Origin: UBA1413 sp964472165
GTDB taxonomy: Bacteria; Bacteroidota; Bacteroidia; Bacteroidales; Prolixibacteraceae
Assembly: GCA_964472165.1 (NCBI GenBank)
Contig: CAYYJE010000041.1
Span: 1-26,154, forward strand
Direction: 5' to 3'
Length of the DNA: 26,154 bases
In this document: positions 1 through 5,485 of the stretch, piece after piece
How positions within the stretch are numbered: position 1 is the first letter of the stretch
Layout of the letters: each line of letters opens with the position of its first letter
Position numbers and translations under genes: made by a program
The notes under the pieces: model-generated
Database searches by the model: none
What the model saw: the letters and a program-made list of their open reading frames with translations, nothing else
Told to the model about the DNA's origin: nothing

Positions 1-80
1 CCAATATCCTTGAAAAAACCCACTGCCGGAACACTGCCAAACTGGTAGCCTGGGCTATGAAACACCAATATGGCAGCTGA
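1..80 (+). CDS. LuxR-type response regulator, C-terminal fragment
   Basis: The window opens inside an ORF whose last 25 complete residues read NILEKTHCRNTAKLVAWAMK followed by HQYGS and a TGA at 78-80. This matches the end of the LuxR/FixJ-type helix-turn-helix: the recognition helix (pattern HRxNIxxKxxxxN) followed by the final helix (xxLVxxAxxxG). Such domains bind DNA and usually sit behind a receiver domain, so the complete gene is probably a two-component response regulator. The receiver and most of the HTH lie outside the window, so the signal and targets cannot be judged. The fragment is short, and the call rests on this motif alone. Confidence 0.6.
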   Translation, partial: NILEKTHCRNTAKLVAWAMKHQYGS

Positions 81-92
81 TGAACTGGAGTA

Positions 93-172
93 TCAGAAGG
101 TCAGAAGGTCAGAATATCAGAATATCAGAATATCAGAATATCAGAATATCAGAATGTCAGAATATCAGAATG
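93..172. repeat. Tandem repeat, ten 8-bp units (TCAGAATA)
   Basis: Ten consecutive octamers start 13 bp after the luxR-type stop codon. The first two are TCAGAAGG and the rest are TCAGAATA or TCAGAATG. The array lies in a gap between genes and has no coding potential. A related octamer (TGATTCTG, whose complement also contains CAGAAT) follows hdrB at 2079, so the 8-bp period recurs in this genome. Confidence 0.9.
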
Positions 173-188
173 TAGAGTAATCCGTAAA

Positions 189-262
189 TCTTAACCTCAA
201 CCTAAACCTCAACCTAACCTTAATCTCAACCTTAACCTCAACCTCAACCTCAACCCTGACCT
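189..262. repeat. Degenerate hexamer repeat (AACCTC/AACCTA/AACCTT)
   Basis: About twelve imperfect hexamer units of the form AACCTN run from 189 to 262. They resemble a telomere-like microsatellite by appearance only; nothing suggests a chromosome end. The complementary pattern (GAGGTT, GAGGTTAAGG) reappears inside murB around 22239-22270, linking this intergenic repeat to a coding insertion. Confidence 0.85.
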
Positions 263-287
263 GCCGCAGCGCACGCCTTTTACCTCT

Positions 288-316
288 TACGTATAAGTAC
301 GTATCTTAAAATTAAG
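288..316. promoter_or_regulatory. Two adjacent dyads upstream of the hdr operon
   Basis: TACGTA-TAAG-TACGTA (288-303) is followed at once by CTTAA-AA-TTAAG (305-316). Both are symmetrical and lie 35-63 bp upstream of the probable -7 box at 351. Their position suits an operator for a dimeric regulator of the hdr operon, but no regulator can be named. The LuxR-type gene just upstream is one candidate. The remainder of 81-385 is repeats and AT-rich leader with no further gene visible. Confidence 0.35.
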
Positions 317-350
317 TTTTTATACTGTTTTATTGCATCTTCCGGGATTG

Positions 351-358
351 TAGTTTTG
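351..358 (+). promoter_or_regulatory. Bacteroidota-type -7 box (TAGTTTTG) for the hdr operon
   Basis: TAGTTTTG fits the Bacteroidota consensus TAnnTTTG. A good -33 TTTG is not visible; the nearest match is the T-run at 328-331. If the box is real, transcription starts near 365. That argues against translation from the TTG at 356 and for the ATG at 386. Confidence 0.35.
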
Positions 359-385
359 AGGAAACGAAAAGCTAAATCAATTTCC

Positions 386-997
386 ATGAGTTACCTGGAG
401 CTGTTGAATGAAGATGTTCGCTTCCGTGACGGCCTGAAAGCCTGTATCAGCTGCGGCGTTTGCACTGCAATATGTCCGGCTGCGGAATTCTTTGACTATG
501 ATCCCCGGAAAGTGATGATCATTGTACAGAAACACCGGGAAGATGAATTGGAAAAGCTGCTGAAAAGCGATACCATTTGGAATTGCGGCCAGTGCATGTC
601 GTGCAAAACCCGTTGTCCCCGTGAGAATACCCCGGGGATGGTGATCCAGGCTTTGCGAAAGGTTTCGCAGGAAACCGGACTTTTTGTCCATTCCGCAAAA
701 GGAAGGCAACAACTGAAAATCAAGCGGACTGTCGGAGACAACATCCTCGGGTTGGGTTATTGTGTTCATCCCGACACGCTTATTCCGGAGTTACATCCCG
801 AGCAGGGAACCGTTTGGGAATGGATTTATGAAAACAGGAAAGAGGTCTATGACCGTCTGGGAGCAAATATGTACCACGAAGGTGCCGGGGCGGTCCGGAA
901 AATCGACGAGGAGAGTATGGAGGAGTTGCGGGCTATCTTCCGCGAAACCGGCGGGGACAGAATGTTCCAGCTGATCGAATATTACTGTGAAGAATAA
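386..997 (+). CDS. hdrC: HdrC-like 4Fe-4S ferredoxin subunit
   Basis: This is a small soluble electron-transfer protein with two 4Fe-4S ligand sets, CISCGVCTAICP (Cys 20, 23, 26, 30) and CGQCMSCKTRCP (Cys 67, 70, 73, 77). That is the HdrC pattern, in which two cubane clusters pass electrons between HdrA and HdrB. The remaining residues are helical with no membrane segment; at 203 aa it is near the usual HdrC length. The ATG at 386 is preferred because a promoter-like TAGTTTTG overlaps the alternative TTG at 356, which would add ten basic residues. It heads a same-strand run of five redox genes, and its stop lies 13 bp before the hdrB-like ATG. The family call is firm; the physiological partner is not known. 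Confidence 0.88.
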   Translation: MSYLELLNEDVRFRDGLKACISCGVCTAICPAAEFFDYDPRKVMIIVQKHREDELEKLLKSDTIWNCGQCMSCKTRCPRENTPGMVIQALRKVSQETGLFVHSAKGRQQLKIKRTVGDNILGLGYCVHPDTLIPELHPEQGTVWEWIYENRKEVYDRLGANMYHEGAGAVRKIDEESMEELRAIFRETGGDRMFQLIEYYCEE

Positions 998-1010
998 TAA
1001 ACCGGAAGCT

Positions 1011-2081
1011 ATGCATACCGAAGAAAACAAGGTTATTTCCTGGAGAAATTACCAGAAGAACATTGCCGACGATCACTTCTTTTTTGTAAGGAGCTGCATC
1101 CGTCAAACCTTTTTCCCGGGTTCAGAAAAGGCATTTCTGACCATCATGCGTGACCTGCTGGGAAAAGATGTGCTCGATGATCCGAGGCATACCTCCTGCA
1201 CCGGCATAGCCTACCATTCCGACGTGATCCCGATTCAAACCATCATGACGGTGGTTGCCCGTCATTTTGCCCTTATGACGGAGTCGGGATACCGCAATTT
1301 CCTCGTATCGTGTGTCACTTCATTCGGAATTTACAACGAGATTCTGCATATGTGGGAGCACCATCCCGAGATTCTGGCGCAAACCCGCGAACATCTCTGG
1401 AAGGCCACCAGGAGGGAGTTTAAAATCCCTGAAAATGTGGTCCACACCTCTGATGCCATTTATAAATTCAGAAATGAGATTTTTGCGCAGGCAAAATACG
1501 CGCTTTCCTCACGCAACGGGGAATCACCTCTTCGGATCGCAGAGCATGTCGGATGCCATTATGCCAAAATTTTCCCTGACAAAGGTGAAGGCGGAGCGGA
1601 ATTTCCAAAAGTTCTGAGTGGAATGGTGGAAGCATGGGGTGGCGAGGTGGTCGATTATCCGGAACGAAGACATTGCTGCGGGTTTGGGTTCCGCCATTAT
1701 GTACTCAGGGAGAACCGGGGTTATTCTGTTGCCAATACCCGCAAGAAACTAGAGTCGCTGGCCCCCTTCAAACCTGATTTCATCGTGGCCAATTGTCCGG
1801 GATGCACCATGTTCATGGATAAATGGCAGTATACCCTGGGCGAAATGGAAGGTGTCACCTTCGGAGCTGACGGGAGGGGGATTCCTGTACTCACCTATGA
1901 AGAGATGGCAGGATTGCTTCTTGGATATGATCCATGGGATCTGGGATTGCAGATGCACCAGGTAGATGTGGAGCCGGTGCTTAAAAAGATGGGAATCGAA
2001 TACGATCCCGACAAGAAATACCTCAGCAGGGAAGGGAAGTACATCGGTCAACCCATGGTGCCGGACTACTGTTGCCTGTGA
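1011..2081 (+). CDS. hdrB: HdrB-like CCG-domain subunit
   Basis: HdrB subunits carry cysteine-rich CCG domains that bind noncubane 4Fe-4S clusters and reduce disulfides in methanogens. The C-terminal CCG motif is complete: Cys182, Cys222-Cys223, Cys262 and Cys265 (GCH, HCCGFG, NCPGC), fitting CX39CCX38CX2C. The N-terminal motif is degraded: Cys29 (RSCIRQ), a single Cys63 in HTSCTG where CC is expected, and Cys101 in SCVTSF without the second cysteine of CxxC. The protein is 356 aa from the ATG at 1011; a GTG at 987 overlapping hdrC would add eight residues. There are no membrane segments. It lies between hdrC and the hdrA-like gene, which supports an HdrABC-type module. The substrate is unknown, and only one noncubane cluster site looks intact. 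Confidence 0.87.
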   Translation: MHTEENKVISWRNYQKNIADDHFFFVRSCIRQTFFPGSEKAFLTIMRDLLGKDVLDDPRHTSCTGIAYHSDVIPIQTIMTVVARHFALMTESGYRNFLVSCVTSFGIYNEILHMWEHHPEILAQTREHLWKATRREFKIPENVVHTSDAIYKFRNEIFAQAKYALSSRNGESPLRIAEHVGCHYAKIFPDKGEGGAEFPKVLSGMVEAWGGEVVDYPERRHCCGFGFRHYVLRENRGYSVANTRKKLESLAPFKPDFIVANCPGCTMFMDKWQYTLGEMEGVTFGADGRGIPVLTYEEMAGLLLGYDPWDLGLQMHQVDVEPVLKKMGIEYDPDKKYLSREGKYIGQPMVPDYCCL

Positions 2082-2118
2082 TTCTGTGATTCTGTGATTC
2101 CGTGATCCTGTGATTCTG
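2079..2118. repeat. Tandem repeat, five 8-bp units (TGATTCTG)
   Basis: Five octamers (TGATTCTG, with TGATTCCG and TGATCCTG variants) run directly from the hdrB stop codon, whose TGA is the first three bases of unit one. The array fills a third of the only real gap inside the hdr operon. It could affect expression of the downstream genes, but no function is evident. Confidence 0.85.
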
Positions 2119-2120
2119 TT

Positions 2121-2162
2121 CCCGATAGCTATCGGGACTGTGATCCGGTTCCCGATAACGGG
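2121..2162. repeat. Perfect 16-bp palindrome plus a degenerate copy
   Basis: CCCGATAGCTATCGGG (2121-2136) is a perfect palindrome. A shortened copy, CCCG-ATAA-CGGG, lies at 2151-2162, and both are preceded by GTT or GGTT. The pair lies in the hdrB-hdrA gap. As RNA it would form a GC-rich hairpin without a following U-tract, so it might trim or stabilise an mRNA end rather than terminate transcription. Confidence 0.75.
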
Positions 2163-2204
2163 ACGGTGATAAGTTGGAGTGAAAAACCGAGATTAAATAG
2201 GTAG

Positions 2205-3248
2205 ATGTTTTCAGAGAATGTGAAGCAAAGGGTGGCTGTGATTGGAGCCGGGGTGGCCGGAATGTCTGCTGCCATTGCCTTGAAACGGGCGGGAGTGGAA
2301 GCCGATGTATACGAAAAGGAGAGTGATCCGGGAGGTCATCTCTCCCGGTGGCACGCCCTTTTTCCGGGAAGGGAAGATGCAGCAACTCTCCTTGGCGGAT
2401 TCCTCCATGATGTGAAGGAAAATGGTCTGGAAGTCAGGACCAGCACTACGGTCTCAGGAGTTGAAAGGGAGAATGGCCGGTTCCGGTTGACAACTACTTC
2501 GGGAGAGAGTGCCGGTTACAGTGCAGTGATCCTGGCCAACGGATTTACCCTTTTTGATGCTTCCCGCAAGGAGGAATACGGATATGGGATCTATCCCCGT
2601 GTGATTACCTCTCCCGATCTGGAAAAAAGAATGGAGGATCCTGAAACGGGACTTTTGATCAGCAACAAGGCGCCGGAACGGGTTGCGTTTGTCCATTGTG
2701 TGGGATCGCGCGATGCCAAGACAGGCAACCGGTACTGCTCCAGGGTGTGTTGCATCACCGGTGTGAAACAGGCGATTTCGGTAAAGGAGCAATACCCGGA
2801 TTGTGAAGTGATGAATTTTTACATGGATCTCCGGATGTTTGGGTCGGGGTATGAGGAACTTTACCAGGAAGCCCAGGAGAAATATGGCATCAATTTTATC
2901 AGGGGCAGGGTTTCCGAAGCTGCGATGACCATCGATGGAAGGATCCAGGTCAAGGCGGAAGACACCCTTTTAGGACGTCCCCTGAAAGTATCGGTCGACT
3001 GGCTGGTCCTGCTGGTGGGGATGGAGCCGGGAATTCCGGGGAGTTGGCTGGAGTCGCTGGGAGTTGAACCCGACATGGCAGGTTTTGGGGGGAGCCGTAA
3101 CCCATTTCTGCTTCCGGGGCACACTTCTGCCAAAGGAGTTTTTCTGGCCGGTGCATGTGCAGGTCCTGCCTCCATTCCCGACTCCGTGAACCAGGGAAGG
3201 GCGGCAGCCCTGTCAGTGATCCATTATCTGCAGAGCCACCATGGGTAA
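2205..3248 (+). CDS. hdrA: HdrA-like FAD protein (short form)
   Basis: This is a flavoprotein subunit of the HdrA type, the electron-distributing centre of Hdr complexes. A Rossmann FAD motif GAGVAG occupies residues 14-19, followed by a GGHLSRW stretch. The HdrA-specific FeS ligand set is Cys165, Cys178, Cys182 and Cys183 (HCVGSRD, YCSRVCC). The block VMNFYMDLRMFG and a C-terminal GCxGPxxIPDS-like stretch near residue 320 also match the family. At 347 aa it is much shorter than the roughly 650-aa methanogen HdrA: the thioredoxin-reductase-like core is kept but the C-terminal ferredoxin domain is absent. That ferredoxin role is probably filled by the next gene, which overlaps it by 8 bp. Gene order and overlap support one transcript with the membrane subunit. 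Whether it bifurcates electrons cannot be told. Confidence 0.87.
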   Translation: MFSENVKQRVAVIGAGVAGMSAAIALKRAGVEADVYEKESDPGGHLSRWHALFPGREDAATLLGGFLHDVKENGLEVRTSTTVSGVERENGRFRLTTTSGESAGYSAVILANGFTLFDASRKEEYGYGIYPRVITSPDLEKRMEDPETGLLISNKAPERVAFVHCVGSRDAKTGNRYCSRVCCITGVKQAISVKEQYPDCEVMNFYMDLRMFGSGYEELYQEAQEKYGINFIRGRVSEAAMTIDGRIQVKAEDTLLGRPLKVSVDWLVLLVGMEPGIPGSWLESLGVEPDMAGFGGSRNPFLLPGHTSAKGVFLAGACAGPASIPDSVNQGRAAALSVIHYLQSHHG

Positions 3249-3582
3249 AGTAACCGGCAAATGGGGATTCAGCCAGGAGAAGTCGAACCTGGTAAATCTT
3301 GACCTGAACGACACCGGGTTATATTCCCGGCTGGTAAGCCACGTGCCCGGTATTGCAGCCTGTATCTTTTGTGGCAGCTGTGGTGCCACCTGTATTTCTG
3401 CTGCGGAAGGAATGAACTTCCGGCTGGTGCACCTGATGGTCAGGAGGGGAGAACTCCACCAGGTCCGTGACATGCTCCGGGCATGCCAGTTGTGTGGCAA
3501 ATGTACGCTGGTTTGCCCGCGGAACGTCGATACCCGCGCTGTGATTTTCACCCTGAAAACCGAACTTCATGAGCTTTTCTGA
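3241..3582 (+). CDS. Second HdrC-like dicluster ferredoxin
   Basis: This 113-aa protein has two 4Fe-4S motifs, CIFCGSCGATC (Cys41, 44, 47, 51) and CQLCGKCTLVC (Cys82, 85, 88, 92), and little else. It starts within the last 8 bp of the hdrA-like gene and ends 14 bp inside the membrane-subunit gene, so translation of the three is probably coupled. It is best read as the electron wire between the FAD subunit and the membrane subunit, replacing the C-terminal ferredoxin domain missing from the short HdrA. The second motif of each pair is followed by the usual CP in only one case, as ATCIS replaces ATCP in the first set. It differs clearly from the first hdrC in length and N-terminus. Confidence 0.85.
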   Translation: MGKVTGKWGFSQEKSNLVNLDLNDTGLYSRLVSHVPGIAACIFCGSCGATCISAAEGMNFRLVHLMVRRGELHQVRDMLRACQLCGKCTLVCPRNVDTRAVIFTLKTELHELF

Positions 3583-5413
3583 ACATCCTCTCTTTGTGTG
3601 GCCTTTTGTGGCTGGAATGGTATTCCTCTTTATTTACCTTCCGCTAATCTACATGAAATGGCTCAGGAATACCTCCTTTAAGGAGGTGAAAACAATTCTC
3701 ATCAATCTCTTTTCCGGAAAATCCATCGCCGCAGCAGGGGAGATCGTTTCTGAATCGCTGCTTCACCGGCGGATCTTTCGCTATAATCCCAGGCTTGGAT
3801 ATATGCACATGAGCCTGGCCTTCGGATGGTTTCTGCTCATCGTGGTGGGAAAAATCGAGACCATGCTGTTTACCCACGACGGCTTTAACCCGCCTTACCT
3901 GCCTGTTTTCTTCAAATATTTCTATCCCAACGGAATTCCGGATACCTTCAAGGGGAATTTTTTCCTGACCCTCATGGATCTGCTCCTTATTTTTGTGCTG
4001 AGCGGCCTTTTCATGGCTTTTTACAAGCGCTTCAGGTCGAAATCCCTGGGGATGAAACGAACCACCAAACACATTCTCCCCGACCGCCTGGCGCTCACCT
4101 TCCTCTGGTTTATTTTCCCTTTCCGGTGGTTTGCCGAAAGCGTGACGGCAGGGATTGCAGATTCGGGCGGATTTTTCACCCTCGGATCGGGAAAAATGCT
4201 GGGTTCTTTCCTGCCACTCGAAAGCTTGCTCATTCCTTCGTGGTGGGCTTATTCGATAGCCCTGGGTGGTTTTTTTGCGATGCTTCCCTTTTCGCGATAC
4301 ATGCACATTTTTACGGAAGCAGGCCTGATTTTCCTGAAGCACTGGAATATGGCTGATGCCAGCAGGGAAAACGGGTATGCTGATTTTGAGATCAATTCCT
4401 GCTCCCGGTGCGGCATTTGCACAAATGTGTGCCAGCTCTCTTCCGATGCCGGCATCACCCATTCCCAGGCCGTCTATTACCTGCGTGATCTCAGGTACAG
4501 CAAACCCTCCTTCGCTACGGTGACGAATTGTTTTCTGTGCGGTCGTTGCAGTGAAGTTTGTCCGGTGGATATCGGCATCGACCAGCTGAGACTGGCTTCC
4601 CGCAGGAAATTGGTAAACCACCTGGCTCCGCCCATTGCGTGGAAAGCAGCACCTCCGCCGCCTGCCCGGGAGGTCGAAGTCCTTTACTTTGCGGGCTGTA
4701 TGTCGCACCTTACACCCGGGATTATTGAGTCGACACGCTCTGTATTGACTGCGGCCGGCATTTCCCATGCCATGCTCGACGCGAAAGAGGGGCTCTGTTG
4801 CGGCCGGCCGGCCATGCAGGCAGGATTTGCAGACATGGCAAAGGGGATCATTCAGCGAACGACCGCCCTGATCGAAGCGTCAGGGGCAGCCATGTTGCTG
4901 GTAACCTGTCCGATATGTTACAAAGTCTTCAATGAGGAATACAACCTGCCTGTTCCGGTGGAGCACCATTCGGTCTATTTTGACCGGCTGATCCATGAAA
5001 AGCCCTACCTCTTCACCCGTTCATCCCTTCGGTTGAGCTATCATGATCCGTGTGACCTGGGGCGCGGGTCAGGAATCTATCAGCAGCCCCGCAGCGTGAT
5101 CCGTCAGGTCGGGGAGTTGGTTCCCGTAGCCCACGAAAAGGCGGATAGCCTCTGTTGCGGCGGTAGCCTGGCCAACCTCTCCATCACCCCTGATCAGCGG
5201 GCTCTGGTAACCGATACGGCTTATCAGGTACTGGCTTCGGGTTCTCCCGACTATATCGTCACTTCCTGCCCGCTTTGCAAGAAAACCTTTTCGGCGGGAA
5301 AACGCCAAATCCCGGTCATTGACCTGGCCGAAGCCCTGGCAATGACGCTCCACGGGGAGGAATCCCACACCGGAAAATCCGTCATGTCCGTCAAAGAGGC
5401 TGTGGCTGTTTAG
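3569..5413 (+). CDS. Membrane cytochrome-b/FeS/two-CCG oxidoreductase (EMO- or HdrDE-like)
   Basis: A 614-aa fusion. Residues 1-260 hold about five hydrophobic segments (near 8-30, 76-98, 130-152, 170-190 and 225-250), with histidines in HMSLAF (second segment) and RYMHIFTE (fifth), suitable as heme b ligands as in NarI/HdrE-type domains. A dicluster ferredoxin follows (CSRCGIC from about 278, CFLCGRC from about 321). Two complete CCG motifs come next: GCMSH, LCCGRP and CPICYK (about 377-450), then DPCDLG, LCCGGS and CPLCK (about 494-570). This order matches EMO-type (DUF224) membrane oxidoreductases that link soluble flavoproteins to menaquinone, and resembles an HdrE-HdrD fusion. It overlaps the preceding ferredoxin gene by 14 bp and closes the operon. 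Exchange of electrons with the quinone pool is inferred from architecture only. Confidence 0.85.
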   Translation: MSFSEHPLFVWPFVAGMVFLFIYLPLIYMKWLRNTSFKEVKTILINLFSGKSIAAAGEIVSESLLHRRIFRYNPRLGYMHMSLAFGWFLLIVVGKIETMLFTHDGFNPPYLPVFFKYFYPNGIPDTFKGNFFLTLMDLLLIFVLSGLFMAFYKRFRSKSLGMKRTTKHILPDRLALTFLWFIFPFRWFAESVTAGIADSGGFFTLGSGKMLGSFLPLESLLIPSWWAYSIALGGFFAMLPFSRYMHIFTEAGLIFLKHWNMADASRENGYADFEINSCSRCGICTNVCQLSSDAGITHSQAVYYLRDLRYSKPSFATVTNCFLCGRCSEVCPVDIGIDQLRLASRRKLVNHLAPPIAWKAAPPPPAREVEVLYFAGCMSHLTPGIIESTRSVLTAAGISHAMLDAKEGLCCGRPAMQAGFADMAKGIIQRTTALIEASGAAMLLVTCPICYKVFNEEYNLPVPVEHHSVYFDRLIHEKPYLFTRSSLRLSYHDPCDLGRGSGIYQQPRSVIRQVGELVPVAHEKADSLCCGGSLANLSITPDQRALVTDTAYQVLASGSPDYIVTSCPLCKKTFSAGKRQIPVIDLAEALAMTLHGEESHTGKSVMSVKEAVAV

Positions 5414-5465
5414 CGAACATCACTCCTGCCTGCGGGAACAGAATCTGCATTTCCCACTATTGCTG

Positions 5466-5485
5466 CGCCATTTTCCTAAATGGCG
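5466..5485 (+). terminator. Candidate terminator hairpin between convergent hdr operon and maeB
   Basis: CGCCATTT-TCCT-AAATGGCG forms a perfect 8-bp stem and is followed by GTTTT on the plus strand. It sits 52 bp after the last hdr gene and overlaps the final codons of maeB, whose TAG lies in the loop and right arm. It may terminate the rightward operon. The T-run is short, so efficiency is uncertain. Confidence 0.4.

Noticed and set aside
189..262. Telomere-like repeat suggesting a linear chromosome end
   Set aside because: The hexamers are degenerate, internal to the scaffold and flanked by normal genes.
356..385. TTG at 356 as the start of the first ferredoxin
   Set aside because: It overlaps a good -7 promoter box and adds ten basic residues not expected in HdrC; ATG 386 is more likely, though the choice is not proven.
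386..5413. QmoABC or DsrMKJOP complex
   Set aside because: QmoC has the ferredoxin before the membrane domain and QmoB is a long flavoprotein; here the membrane domain comes first and is followed by two CCG motifs. No sulfate-reduction genes are present.
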